Assembly (NCBI RefSeq): GCF_030269125.1
Contig: NZ_BSSM01000009.1
Location: forward strand, 62,001 to 126,000
DNA length: 64,000 bases
Source: Streptomyces hygroscopicus subsp. hygroscopicus
GTDB lineage: Bacteria; Actinomycetota; Actinomycetes; Streptomycetales; Streptomycetaceae
Direction of reading: 5' to 3'
Part shown: piece by piece, positions 19,251-27,729 of the stretch
How positions within the stretch are numbered: the first letter of the stretch is position 1
Layout of the letters: every line of letters begins with the position of its first letter
The notes under the pieces: model-generated
Database searches by the model: none
What the model saw: the letters and a program-made list of their open reading frames with translations, nothing else
What the model was told of the DNA's origin: nothing
Made by a program: the position numbers and the translations under genes

Positions 19251-19445
19251 ACCTACCCCCCAGCTGATTTACCGTCAGTAACTTATGGACGCCTGAGGGA
19301 TCGTGCCACGGTCGCGCGCAAAGCGACAGAGGCCGTAAGGAAAGTCTGATTTCCCCCACACCCGGCCATGGCGGCGATCACCTCGCCCGTGTGACGAACG
19401 AGGCCCGGAGAACGTTCCGTTGCCGGCCCACCCGAAAGGGTGGTT

Positions 19446-20294
19446 TCAGCTGCGGGGTGCCAAAGCCGCCCACGCCACGGTCACTTCGCCCTGCCGCCAG
19501 CGCGCCGGCCCGTCGGTCACCGGCCAGTCGGCCGTGAGGGAGCGGACCGCGCGCTGCCAGCGCTGCCGGGCGCCGTAGGAGGCGTAGGGCGCGGCGGCCG
19601 CCCAGGCGCGGTCGAAGTCGCGCAGGAAGGCGTGCACCGGCTCGCCGGGCACGTTGCGGTGGATCAGCGCCTTCGGCAGCCGCTCGGCGAGGTCGGAGGG
19701 GCGGTCGAGGGAGCCGAGGCGGGTGGCGAAGGTGACGGTCCGCGGCCCCTCCGGGCCGAGCGCCACCCACACGTGCCGCCGGCCGATCTCGTCGCACGTC
19801 CCCTCGACCAGCAGTCCCCCGCGCGAGCCGCCGCCCGCGGGGGCCAGCCGTGCGCACAGCCGCTCCCAGACGGCGGCGACCTCGGCCTCGTCGTACTGGC
19901 GCAGCACGTTCGCGGCACGGATCAGCAGCGGGCGGCCGGGCACGGGGACCTCGAAGCCGCCGTGCCGGAAGGCCAGCCCCTCCCGCTCGTAGGGCCGGGC
20001 CGCCGCGACCCGCTCCGGCTCGATCTCGATGCCGACGACACGGGCGCCCGGGGCGGCGGCGCGGAGCCGGCCGAGCAGCTCCACGGCGGTCCAGGGGGCG
20101 GCGCCGTAGCCGAGGTCGACGGCGACCGGGGCGGCGGCGCGGCGCAGCTCGGCGCCGTGGGCCGCCGCGATCCAGCGGTCCATGCGGCGCAGCCGGTTGG
20201 GATTGGTGGTGCCGCGCGTCACGGTCCCCACGACGGGGGTCCCCCCGCTCGAGCGGAGCCGAGAGTGGGGGAGGGCCGATGCGCGGGGTGCCAT
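19446..20294 (-). CDS. Class I SAM-dependent methyltransferase
   Basis: It has the SAM-binding motif VAVDLGYGAAPWTA, acidic motif VVGIEIEPERVAAA, and downstream LLIRAANVLRQYDEAEV. It resembles a conserved Streptomyces protein located beside mshA. The substrate is unknown. As drawn from the ATG at 20294 it has 282 residues, but its first 24 codons run through a common noncoding Streptomyces repeat (20229-20276). A GTG at 20222, giving a protein starting TRGTTNPNRLRRMDRW, is therefore probably the true start. It diverges from mshA. Confidence 0.75.
   Translation of the reverse strand: MAPRASALPHSRLRSSGGTPVVGTVTRGTTNPNRLRRMDRWIAAAHGAELRRAAAPVAVDLGYGAAPWTAVELLGRLRAAAPGARVVGIEIEPERVAAARPYEREGLAFRHGGFEVPVPGRPLLIRAANVLRQYDEAEVAAVWERLCARLAPAGGGSRGGLLVEGTCDEIGRRHVWVALGPEGPRTVTFATRLGSLDRPSDLAERLPKALIHRNVPGEPVHAFLRDFDRAWAAAAPYASYGARQRWQRAVRSLTADWPVTDGPARWRQGEVTVAWAALAPRS
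20229..20276. repeat. Short GC-rich Streptomyces dispersed repeat
   Basis: A block of GGGGGTCCCCC followed by the palindrome CGCTCGAGCG and ending GTGGGGGAG. I recognise this type of sequence as recurring in many Streptomyces intergenic regions. It overlaps the longest reading of the methyltransferase N-terminus, which argues for a later start. Confidence 0.55.
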
Positions 20295-20504
20295 GGGTAC
20301 GAGGGTAAGGGGGGCCGTGGCGGGGGCTCCGGCGGCCGTTCGGGCGCGGCCGTCCGCATGCCCGCGAGGTTGAGCCGACCAAGGTAATGATTCGGCAAAG
20401 CCGCTTGTTGTGGAAATGGTCCGCACCCCGCGCGCTGTTGCACCCCCTTGGAGGGCGCAGGCGAGTCCTCCGTCCGGCATGCCCGCAGCAAGGAGGACCG
20501 CTAC

Positions 20505-21842
20505 GTGAGCCAGTACGCCAGCAGGCTCGGGCGCCGCTCCCCGTCCGCAGCGCCCCGGCTCCGGCTGCTTCGCAGACCCCGCCGGGTCGCGATGCTCTCC
20601 GTGCACACCTCGCCCCTGCACCAGCCCGGCACCGGCGACGCCGGCGGCATGAACGTCTACATCGTGGAGCTGGCCCAACGGCTCGCCGCGCTCGGCATCG
20701 AGGTGGAGATCTTCACCAGGGCCACCGCCGGCGACCTGCCGCCCACCGTCCCGCTCGCCCCCGGCGTCCTCGTCCGGCACGTCGACGCGGGGCCGTACGA
20801 GGGCCTCGCCAAGGAGGAGCTGCCCGCCCAGCTGTGCGCCTTCACCCACGGCGTGATGCAGGCATGGGCCGGCCACCGCCCCGGCTACTACGACCTGGTC
20901 CACTCCCACTACTGGCTCTCCGGCCACGTCGGCTGGCTCGCCGCCCAGCGCTGGGGCGTCCCCCTGGTGCACGCCATGCACACCATGGCCAAGGTCAAGA
21001 ACGCCAGTCTGGCCGCCGGCGACCGCCCCGAGCCCGCCGCCCGGGTCATCGGCGAGACCCAGATCGTGGCCGCCGCAGACCGGCTGATCGCCAACACCGA
21101 CGAGGAGGCCGCCGAACTCGCCCGGCACTACGACGCCGACCCCGGCTCGGTCGCCGTCGTCCACCCCGGTGTGAACCTGGAGCGCTTCCGTCCCGCCGAC
21201 GGCCGCGCCGCCGCCCGCGCCCGCCTCGGCCTGCCCGCGGACGCCCTGATCCCCCTCTTCGCGGGCCGCATACAGCCACTGAAGGCCCCGGACGTGCTGC
21301 TGCGCGCGGTGGCCGTCCTCCTCGACGGGCGCCCCGAGCTCCGCTCCAAGATCCTCGTCCCCGTGGTCGGCGGCCCGAGCGGCAGCGGCCTCGCCAAGCC
21401 GGAGGGCCTGCAGAAGCTCGCCGCCCGGCTCGGCATAGCGGACGTCGTACGGTTCCGCCCGCCGGTCGGCCAGGAGCAGCTCGCGGACTGGTTCCGGGCC
21501 GCGTCCTTGCTGGTCATGCCGTCGTACAGCGAGTCCTTCGGGCTGGTCGCCATCGAGGCGCAGGCGTCCGGCACCCCGGTGCTGGCCGCCTCCGTCGGCG
21601 GGCTGCCGGTGGCCGTGCGCGACGGCGAGACCGGCTTCCTGGTCGACGGGCACGAACCGGCCGACTACGCGCGCGTGCTCGCCCGGTTCGCCGACGACCA
21701 GGCCCTGACCGCCCGCATGGGCGACGCCGCCGCCCGGCACGCCCGGTCCTTCGGCTGGGACGCGGCGGCCGCGGCGACCGCCGACGTGTACACGGCCGCG
21801 ATCCAGTCGTACCGCCGTCGCGTACGCTCCCACCATGGGTGA
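20505..21842 (+). CDS. mshA: D-inositol-3-phosphate glycosyltransferase MshA (mycothiol biosynthesis)
   Basis: A 445-residue GT4 glycosyltransferase, normal for MshA. The N-terminal domain has VAMLSVHTSPLHQPGTGDAGGMNVY, the UDP-GlcNAc/inositol-phosphate site of MshA, and VHSHYWLSG. The C-terminal domain has VVHPGVNLERF, FAGRIQPLKAPD and PSYSESFGLVAIEAQASGTPV with the E-x7-E motif. It joins GlcNAc to inositol-3-phosphate, the first step of mycothiol synthesis. The GTG at 20505 is preceded by AAGGAGGA at 9 nt. The 3' end overlaps the YbjN-domain gene. Confidence 0.95.
   Translation: MSQYASRLGRRSPSAAPRLRLLRRPRRVAMLSVHTSPLHQPGTGDAGGMNVYIVELAQRLAALGIEVEIFTRATAGDLPPTVPLAPGVLVRHVDAGPYEGLAKEELPAQLCAFTHGVMQAWAGHRPGYYDLVHSHYWLSGHVGWLAAQRWGVPLVHAMHTMAKVKNASLAAGDRPEPAARVIGETQIVAAADRLIANTDEEAAELARHYDADPGSVAVVHPGVNLERFRPADGRAAARARLGLPADALIPLFAGRIQPLKAPDVLLRAVAVLLDGRPELRSKILVPVVGGPSGSGLAKPEGLQKLAARLGIADVVRFRPPVGQEQLADWFRAASLLVMPSYSESFGLVAIEAQASGTPVLAASVGGLPVAVRDGETGFLVDGHEPADYARVLARFADDQALTARMGDAAARHARSFGWDAAAAATADVYTAAIQSYRRRVRSHHG
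21823..21828 (+). promoter_or_regulatory. -10-like hexamer TACGCT inside the mshA 3' end
   Basis: It lies 6 nt before the ATG of the YbjN-domain gene, suggesting a separate leaderless transcript that starts within mshA. Confidence 0.4.
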
Positions 21843-22335
21843 TGTCGAGAAGGCCGGGCAGGTCCTGGCGGCCGTCTTCCAGGACGCCGAACTGGAGTGG
21901 GAGAACCCCGAGCCCGGCACCTACGTGGTCAGGCTGCCCGGCACGCACAAACTGTCCACGACCGTCTCCTTCCTCGTCGGCCGGCACTCCCTCTCCCTGA
22001 ACGCCTTCGTCGTGCGCCACCCCGACGAGAACGAGGCGGGCGTCCACCGCTGGCTGCTGGAGCGCAACCTCAGGCTGTACGGCGTGAGTTACGCCGTCGA
22101 CCGGCTCGGCGACGTCTACGTCACCGCGCGCCTCCCGCTCGCCGCCGTCACCCCGGAGGAGATCGACCGCCTCCTCGGCCAGGTCCTGGAAGCGGCCGAC
22201 GGCGCCTTCAACTCCCTTCTGGAGCTGGGCTTCGCCACCTCGATCCGCAAGGAGTACGCCTGGCGCGTCTCCCGCGGCGAGTCCACCCGCAACCTGGACG
22301 CCTTCAGACACCTCATCGGCCGCCCGGCCGAGTGA
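21835..22335 (+). CDS. YbjN domain-containing protein
   Basis: A 166-residue protein matching the bacterial YbjN/type III secretion chaperone-like fold: an N-terminal helix (MGDVEKAGQVLAAVFQDAEL), beta strands including TYVVRLPGTHKLSTTVSF, a histidine-rich strand and C-terminal helices. No catalytic residues are obvious. It is conserved next to mshA in Streptomyces; its role is unknown. It overlaps mshA by 8 bp and the convergent AraC-type gene by 23 bp. Confidence 0.8.
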   Translation: MGDVEKAGQVLAAVFQDAELEWENPEPGTYVVRLPGTHKLSTTVSFLVGRHSLSLNAFVVRHPDENEAGVHRWLLERNLRLYGVSYAVDRLGDVYVTARLPLAAVTPEEIDRLLGQVLEAADGAFNSLLELGFATSIRKEYAWRVSRGESTRNLDAFRHLIGRPAE

Positions 22336-23170
22336 TGCCCTGCGGCGCCCGGCGCGCGCCGGCCCGGTAGCGGCCCGGCGGCACCCCGACCAGCTTCCGG
22401 AAGTGGCGGGTGAGGTGGGCCTGGTCGTAGAACCCGGTGAGCGCCGCCACCTCGCCGGGCGGCAGTCCGTCCAGCAGCAGCCGGCGGGCCCGGCCGATGC
22501 GGCGGGACATCAGGTACCGGTGCGGGGCGATGCCGTACGCGCCGCTGAACGCCCGTACGAGATGGGCGGGATGGGCGTGCAGCAGCGCCGAGGCTTCGGC
22601 GAGCGAGACCCCTTCGAGGACGCGGGCGTCCAGCAACTCCCGCAGCTCGCGGGCGAGGCCCGGATCGCGCCGAGGCCGCGGCGGCCCGACACGGCGCAGC
22701 AGATGACCGCGCAGCCGCTCTCCGACCAGGGTCAGCCTGCTCTCCGCCTCCAGTTCGTCGCCGGGGTGGGCAAGGGCCGCGTGCAGTTGTCCGACCCGCA
22801 GGCGCAGCACGGGGTCGCGCAGATCGGGTCCGTCGACGGCCGCGCCGATCAGTTCCTCGCCCAGGCGACTGCTGTCGAGGTAGACGACCCGCTTGCGGAA
22901 GCCGCCCGGGGTCGCGGGGGAGCCGTTGTGCGGCACGTGCGGCGGCAGCAGGCTGACCGTGTCGAGCGGGGTGCCGTGCTCGTGCCGGTCGAGGTCGTAG
23001 CGGACCGCGCCGTCGTCCACGATGAGCAGCGTCCACGCGTCATGGACGTGCATCGGGTAGGCGTACTCGGTGAAGTGGGCGTGGAACACCTCGGTGACGC
23101 CCGCCACCCGGGGACGCCACGCGCTCACCTCCGCCCCCGGGGCCCGGCGCGCGGCCCGCTCCACGGTCAT
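22313..23170 (-). CDS. AraC-family transcriptional regulator
   Basis: A 285-residue protein. An N-terminal cupin-type sensor domain (VFHAHFTEYAYPMHVHDAWTLLIVDDGAV, VSLLPPHVPHNG) is followed by two C-terminal helix-turn-helix motifs: SLAEASALLHAHPAHLVRAF and VAALTGFYDQAHLTRHFRKLVGVPP, the AraC signature. It probably senses a small ligand and controls the divergent DUF2000 gene 49 bp away, an arrangement common for AraC regulators. The ATG at 23170 follows a -10-like TACGTT by 6 nt, so it is likely leaderless. Confidence 0.88.
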   Translation of the reverse strand: MTVERAARRAPGAEVSAWRPRVAGVTEVFHAHFTEYAYPMHVHDAWTLLIVDDGAVRYDLDRHEHGTPLDTVSLLPPHVPHNGSPATPGGFRKRVVYLDSSRLGEELIGAAVDGPDLRDPVLRLRVGQLHAALAHPGDELEAESRLTLVGERLRGHLLRRVGPPRPRRDPGLARELRELLDARVLEGVSLAEASALLHAHPAHLVRAFSGAYGIAPHRYLMSRRIGRARRLLLDGLPPGEVAALTGFYDQAHLTRHFRKLVGVPPGRYRAGARRAPQGITRPGGR

Positions 23171-23176
23171 GCAAAC

Positions 23177-23182
23177 AACGTA
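23177..23182 (-). promoter_or_regulatory. -10-like hexamer TACGTT for the AraC gene
   Basis: It lies 6 nt upstream of the AraC-type ATG at 23170 on the minus strand, with no ribosome-binding site. It sits in the 49-bp divergent spacer shared with the DUF2000 gene. Confidence 0.4.
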
Positions 23183-23219
23183 CAAGACGGCGCCGGGCGG
23201 CGATCGGCAGTCTCGTCCC

Positions 23220-23654
23220 ATGAGCGCCATGACCTTCGAACCCGTCCGATTCGACACCAAGATCGCCGTGCTGCTGCGGGCGGACCTCGCCCCCTGGCAG
23301 CGGCTGAACGTCACCGCGTTCCTGGTCAGCGGGCTGGGCGCGACACTGCCGGAGGTGGTCGGGGAGCCGTACGAGGACGCGGACGGCGTGTCGTACCTGC
23401 CCATGTTCCGGCAGCCGGTGCTGGTCTTCGAGGGCGGGAAGGAGACCCTGCGCGCGGCCCACGAGCGGGCGCTCGGCCGGGTCCTGCCCTGCGCGGTGTT
23501 CACCGCGGACCTGTTCGCCACGGGCAATGACCGCGACAACCGCGCGGCCGTGCGCGCCGTGCCGACGGCCGGTCTGGACCTGGTCGGGCTCGCGGTGTAC
23601 GGGCCGCGCAACGGGGTGGACAAGGTGCTGAAGGGGGCGCGCATGCACCCATGA
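23220..23654 (+). CDS. DUF2000 family protein
   Basis: A 144-residue protein starting MSAMTFEPVRFDTKIAVLLR, with LNVTAFLVSGLG and a later ALGRVLPCAVFTADLFATG. It matches DUF2000, a small alpha/beta family sometimes linked to peptidyl-tRNA hydrolase 2-like folds. Its function is unknown. It is divergent from the AraC-type regulator, which is the likely controller. The ATG at 23220 is the first of two close in-frame starts (the other is three codons later). Confidence 0.75.
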   Translation: MSAMTFEPVRFDTKIAVLLRADLAPWQRLNVTAFLVSGLGATLPEVVGEPYEDADGVSYLPMFRQPVLVFEGGKETLRAAHERALGRVLPCAVFTADLFATGNDRDNRAAVRAVPTAGLDLVGLAVYGPRNGVDKVLKGARMHP

Positions 23655-23715
23655 CGCGCCCCCTTCCGCAGGGCCCGGCCGGACCCCCGTACCGGCAGCG
23701 CCTGTCGGGCCCCGG

Positions 23716-24189
23716 TCAGTCGAACATGCCGGGCTGGTAGTCGCCCGCGGGCTGGCGGACGACGACGTTCACGCGGTTGTAGAGGTTGATGACGGCGATC
23801 AGGCCCACGAGGGCGGCGAGCTGCTCCTCGTCGTAGTGCCGGGCGGCCTCCGCCCAGGCCTCGTCGGTGACCCCGCCGGCCGCGTCCGCGATCCGGGTGC
23901 CCTGCTCGGTCAGCTCCAGCGCGGCACGCTCGGCCTCGGTGAACACCGTGGCCTCGCGCCAGGCGGCGACCAGGTGCAGCCGCTGCGTGGACTCCCCGGC
24001 GGCCTCGGCGTCCTTGCTGTGCATGTCGGTGCAGAAGCCGCAGCCGTTGATCTGGCTGGCGCGGAGCTTGACCAGCTCCTGCGTCGCGGCCGGGAGGGTG
24101 GAGTCCGACAGCACCTTCCCGGCCGAGTTGACGTACTTGAGGAACTTGCCGGCGACCGGGTTGGTCATGAGGTTCAGACGGGCGTCCAT
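23716..24189 (-). CDS. Carboxymuconolactone decarboxylase / AhpD-like protein
   Basis: A 157-residue protein with the AhpD-like redox motif in QINGCGFCTDMHSKDA (CxxC with downstream His), about residues 48-62, and helices typical of the CMD family. Such proteins act as peroxidase partners in oxidative defence or as decarboxylases. The CxxC...H arrangement favours a redox role. The ATG at 24189 follows AGGAG by about 11 nt. It is a single-gene unit between convergent and co-directional neighbours. Confidence 0.85.
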   Translation of the reverse strand: MDARLNLMTNPVAGKFLKYVNSAGKVLSDSTLPAATQELVKLRASQINGCGFCTDMHSKDAEAAGESTQRLHLVAAWREATVFTEAERAALELTEQGTRIADAAGGVTDEAWAEAARHYDEEQLAALVGLIAVINLYNRVNVVVRQPAGDYQPGMFD

Positions 24190-24288
24190 GGTGATGCGCT
24201 CCTGGAGGGGTCGTGTCGCTCGCGGCTGGTTACACCTCGTTGACGGACGGGGTCCGGGCGAATGTGACATCACGGAATGTGACCCGCG

Positions 24289-25566
24289 TCACACGCTTGG
24301 GGAGCGTTCGGGGGCCGGACCGGCGACGATCGCGGGGCTGCCGGCCGTACGGTCCCCGCCGACGGCGTCACGATCCCGCGGCCCGCGCATGAGCAGCCCG
24401 TACCCGAGCCCCGCGACCGTGCCCACGACGGCACACGTCCCCCACAGCCACCGCGCCCCGAACCGGTCGATGACCTGACCGGACATCAGGGGCGCGATCA
24501 GGGCGGCGACGGACCAGGAGAGGCTGTACATGCCCTGGTAGCGCCCGCGTCCGTGGACGGGGGAGAGGCGGACGACGAGCCCGGTCTGGGTCGGCGCGTT
24601 GACGATCTCGGCGAGGGTCCACACGCACACGGTGGCCATGAAGGCGCCGACCGACCCGGCGAAGGCGGTGAGTCCGAAGCCGTAGCCCGCGAGGAGTGAG
24701 GAGACCACGAGCAGGCTGCGCGGGTCGCGGTGCTCGATGAGGCGGGTGACGGGGATCTGGAGGGCGACGATCAGGATGCCGTTGACGGCGATGGCGACGC
24801 CGTAGTCGGCGGGCGTGAACCCGGCGCGGCCCATGGCGACCGGGAGCGCGACCGAGCCCTGCTGGAAGGTCAGGGCGACGAGGAAGGACAACCCGACGAC
24901 GGCCATGTAGCGCCCGTCGCGCAGCACGGTGCCGAGGCTCACCTCGGCCTCGTCCTTCCTGGCCGGGGCGGCGGGCCGGGACTCGGGGACCTTCAGGAAG
25001 ACGACGAGGGCGCAGACGGCGGTCATGCCGGCCTCGATCAGGAACCCGGCGAGGTAGCTGAACTCGGCGATGAACCCGGCGGCGGCGGAGGAGACGGCGA
25101 AACCGAGGTTGATGGCCCAGTAGTTGAGCGAGAAGGCCCGCACCCGGTCCTCGGGCCGCACGATGTCGGCCATCATCGCCTGCACGGCGGGGCGGGAGGC
25201 GTTGGCGGCCATGCCGACGAGAAAGGCGACGCCGGCGATGGCGACGGGGTCGGTCATGAACCCGAGCAGCGCGACGGAGGCGGCAGTGGCCGACTGGGCG
25301 ACGAGCAGGGTGGGCCGCCGCCCGATCCGGTCGGCCATCACCCCGCCGCCGAGGGCGGAGAGGACGCCGCCGAGTCCGTGCAGGGAGGCCACGAGACCGG
25401 CGTACGAGGCCGAGTAGCCGCGGTCGAGGGTGAGGTAGAGGGCCATGAAAGTGGCCACGAAGGCCCCGAGCCGGTTGACGAGGGTGCTGGTCCACAGCCA
25501 CCAGAACTCACGGGGGAGCCCGGAGACGGCTTCCCGGGCAGCGCGTCCGAGACGGGCGGCGGGCAT
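24289..25566 (-). CDS. MFS transporter
   Basis: A 425-residue protein with about 12 membrane helices, starting PREFWWLWTSTLVNRLGAFVATFMALYL. The motif GGVMADRIGRRP between helices 2 and 3 is the MFS signature; an acidic residue in the fourth helix region suggests a drug/H+ antiporter. Substrate unknown. GGGGGG lies about 8 nt before the ATG at 25566. A GTAAGT ... ACTTAC inverted repeat lies 20-50 bp upstream and may be the operator of an unlinked repressor. Confidence 0.85.
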   Translation of the reverse strand: MPAARLGRAAREAVSGLPREFWWLWTSTLVNRLGAFVATFMALYLTLDRGYSASYAGLVASLHGLGGVLSALGGGVMADRIGRRPTLLVAQSATAASVALLGFMTDPVAIAGVAFLVGMAANASRPAVQAMMADIVRPEDRVRAFSLNYWAINLGFAVSSAAAGFIAEFSYLAGFLIEAGMTAVCALVVFLKVPESRPAAPARKDEAEVSLGTVLRDGRYMAVVGLSFLVALTFQQGSVALPVAMGRAGFTPADYGVAIAVNGILIVALQIPVTRLIEHRDPRSLLVVSSLLAGYGFGLTAFAGSVGAFMATVCVWTLAEIVNAPTQTGLVVRLSPVHGRGRYQGMYSLSWSVAALIAPLMSGQVIDRFGARWLWGTCAVVGTVAGLGYGLLMRGPRDRDAVGGDRTAGSPAIVAGPAPERSPSV

Positions 25567-25585
25567 GAAAGAACCCCCTGAGATG

Positions 25586-25616
25586 GTAAGTGGCTGTAAG
25601 GGCAAGCACAACTTAC
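25586..25616. promoter_or_regulatory. Possible operator upstream of the MFS gene
   Basis: The inverted repeat GTAAGT-N19-ACTTAC, with an extra TGTAAG between, lies in a relatively AT-rich patch just upstream of the MFS start. It resembles a repressor site but no regulator gene is adjacent. Confidence 0.3.
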
Positions 25617-25706
25617 ATAGGGGCTCTGACATCGACCAACGGATTAACAGACGGCCTCGGCGTCCCGCTCACTGGTCGGCCGCGTCGGCGCCGGGGGGCC
25701 GTGGAT

Positions 25707-25712
25707 TACGCT
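25707..25712 (+). promoter_or_regulatory. -10-like hexamer TACGCT for gpmA
   Basis: It lies 7 nt before the gpmA ATG at 25720. The GAGG between is too close for a normal ribosome-binding site, so a leaderless transcript is likely. Confidence 0.45.
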
Positions 25713-25719
25713 CTGAGGC

Positions 25720-26481
25720 ATGGCCGACGCACCGTACAAGCTGATCCTCCTCCGCCACGGCGAGAGCGAGTGGAACGCGAAGAACCTGTTCACCGGCTGG
25801 GTGGACGTCAACCTGAACGAGAAGGGCGAGAAGGAGGCAGTCCGCGGCGGCGAGCTCCTGAAGGACGCCGACCTGCTGCCCGACGTGGTTCACACGTCCC
25901 TGCAGAAGCGCGCGATCCGCACCGCCCAGCTGGCCCTGGAGGCCGCCGACCGCCACTGGATCCCGGTCCACCGCAGCTGGCGCCTGAACGAGCGCCACTA
26001 CGGCGCCCTCCAGGGCAAGGACAAGGCCGCGACGCTGGCCGAGTTCGGCGAGGAGCAGTTCATGCTCTGGCGCCGCTCGTACGACACCCCGCCGCCCCCG
26101 CTGCCGGACGACTCCGAGTTCTCCCAGTTCGACGACGCGCGCTACGCCGCCCTCCCGCCGGAGCTGCGCCCCAGGACCGAGTGCCTGAAGGACGTCGTCT
26201 TCCGGATGCTCCCCTACTGGTACGACGCGATCGTCCCGGACCTCCTCTCCGGCCGCACGGTCCTCGTCGCCGCCCACGGCAACTCCCTGCGCGCCCTGGT
26301 CAAGCACCTGGACGGCATCTCCGACGCTGACATCGCGGGCCTGAACATCCCCACGGGCATCCCCCTCTCCTACGAACTCGACTCCGACTTCAAGCCCCTC
26401 GTCCCGGGCGGCAAGTACCTCGACCCCGAGGCGGCCGCGGCGGCGATCGAGGCGGTGAAGAACCAGGGCAAGAAGAAGTAA
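25720..26481 (+). CDS. gpmA: 2,3-bisphosphoglycerate-dependent phosphoglycerate mutase
   Basis: A 253-residue cofactor-dependent phosphoglycerate mutase. Motifs are the LLRHGESEWN phospho-histidine motif, NERHYGALQGKDK, and VLVAAHGNSLRAL with the second histidine. It interconverts 3- and 2-phosphoglycerate in glycolysis. The C-terminus ends KNQGKKK; the last 19 bp of the gene are repeated at 28647 together with its terminator (see repeat entries). The gene is otherwise intact, and the repeat suggests that the segment behind it was inserted at its 3' end. Confidence 0.95.
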   Translation: MADAPYKLILLRHGESEWNAKNLFTGWVDVNLNEKGEKEAVRGGELLKDADLLPDVVHTSLQKRAIRTAQLALEAADRHWIPVHRSWRLNERHYGALQGKDKAATLAEFGEEQFMLWRRSYDTPPPPLPDDSEFSQFDDARYAALPPELRPRTECLKDVVFRMLPYWYDAIVPDLLSGRTVLVAAHGNSLRALVKHLDGISDADIAGLNIPTGIPLSYELDSDFKPLVPGGKYLDPEAAAAAIEAVKNQGKKK

Positions 26482-26535
26482 TCGCCCATGAGTAAGCCCC
26501 CTGCCTGCGGTTTCTCCGCTAGGAGGGGGCTTTTC
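26463..26535 (+). repeat. gpmA 3' end and terminator, copy A
   Basis: CCAGGGCAAGAAGAAGTAA, the last codons of gpmA, is followed after a divergent stretch by the terminator block. The same combination recurs at 28647-28722. Confidence 0.85.
26494..26532 (+). terminator. Rho-independent-type terminator of gpmA
   Basis: AAGCCCCCT pairs with AGGAGGGGGCTT around a loop of about 18 nt, followed by TTTTC. It is placed 12 bp after the gpmA stop. Confidence 0.8.
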
Positions 26536-26670
26536 GCTGCCTCTGGGCCGTCTCTGGGCCGTCTCTGGGCCGTCAGGGCGATGGGGCCGCGCGCTCTCCG
26601 GGCTCCGGCTCCTTTCTCCACAATGCGGGCGCGCCGGCAATGAGCGCGCCCCTGAGGGGAGCGGCGACGA

Positions 26671-27006
26671 CTACGGGCGCACGATGATCACGACGGATCC
26701 GCCGTCGAATCGGTGGTCGAAGTCACCGTGGTCGAATCGGTGACCGAAGCCGAACCCGTCGTGGTCGAAGAACCCGCCGTGGCCGAAGCCGAACCCGTCG
26801 TGGTCGAAGAACCCGCCATGACCGAAGCCGAACCCGTCGTGGTCGAAGCAGCGCCAGTCGTCGCCGAAGCACCGGCTAGTGGTCACATGGGTGTGCACGG
26901 CGGGGGCTGCTGCCGCGGCCGTGCCGGCCGCGCCGATCGCAGCGACGCCGGCCATCAAAATGGAGGCTGACGTCGCGACGAGACGCCTAGCGCCTTTTAC
27001 TCGCAT
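26671..27006 (-). CDS. Small secreted Gly/His/Phe/Asp-repeat protein
   Basis: A 111-residue protein. The N-terminal signal peptide is RRLVATSASILMAGVAAIGAAGTAAAAAP. It is followed by a low-complexity mature part with three tandem units of FDHDGFGFGHGG type and a tail DHRFDGGSVVIIVRP. A cysteine pair (SRCFGDDWRCF) precedes the repeats. The repeat could bind metal or calcium or be structural; no family is recognised. The ATG at 27006 is chosen because signal-peptide features begin there and GGAAGAG lies about 12 nt upstream. It sits in the segment flanked by gpmA-end repeats. Confidence 0.65.
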   Translation of the reverse strand: MRVKGARRLVATSASILMAGVAAIGAAGTAAAAAPAVHTHVTTSRCFGDDWRCFDHDGFGFGHGGFFDHDGFGFGHGGFFDHDGFGFGHRFDHGDFDHRFDGGSVVIIVRP

Positions 27007-27729
27007 GATGGATGCACTCTTCCTACTACCGCGTCGGCCCGTACGGGCGGCCCGACGCTGTCCTGGCGGCACTGAGCGGACGACCGTTGCCACAAGGGAG
27101 CGGCACGGTCGTGGGCGTCGCCCCGCGCGTTCGAGGAGCGCGTCTCGCATCCACGATCCCCGCTGCACGAGAACCAGCCGATTGCGGCCGCACTTCGGTT
27201 ACGTAAGCGGCGCCCTTTTGGATTGCCGTTCCGGCGCATCCGTCTGGCGCGGAGCGCCGGTATGCCGTCAGAGACCCGTCTGGTCCAACCGCCCAGACTC
27301 CTGGTGCCGCGAGCCAAGCGAGACGAAGTCGGTACGGTCACCGAATCACTTCGCCACCGTCGGGGCCCAAGAGTGCACCAGCCGGGGCTGCCGAGCGTCG
27401 AAGCGGTCCCCATAGCTCCGACCGCGACTACCGCGCCTCTGGCGCGCCCGGCGCCCATGCCCGCAACCACCGGGTGGTCTCCGAGAGTGATCGCGATCAC
27501 CAGGGCCGGCCAGGAGCACGCCGGATCGAGGCGCACCGGACCGCGTGCCCGCACAGCCAGGCAACCCGTTGTGCAGCGGGACGCTGTCCCACACGTGGCA
27601 ATGGATCAGTAAGATGTGCGTCAAATCTGGTCCGCCGGGGCAACGGGCGTACAACCAGCAGCATCCCTCGCCGATCTGATCCGTGAGTCAACCGACTCCA
27701 CGATCACTTCTCCCTCCAGGGGAACGCAC
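27007..27729. other. Long intergenic region in the gpmA-adjacent segment
   Basis: More than 700 bp without a convincing gene. The overlapping reading frames here have poor codon bias and match nothing. It presumably holds the promoter of the small repeat protein (leftward) and of the secreted protein at 27730 (rightward). Confidence 0.4.

Noticed and set aside
19251..19445. A possible c-di-AMP riboswitch before the NlpC/P60 gene, as occurs for wall hydrolases in Streptomyces
   Set aside because: The conserved core and paired elements of that riboswitch could not be found in the 195-bp leader.
26997..27554. A minus-strand frame of 185 codons in the 27-kb gap
   Set aside because: Arg/Gly-rich with no domain pattern, overlaps other equally poor frames, no ribosome-binding site.
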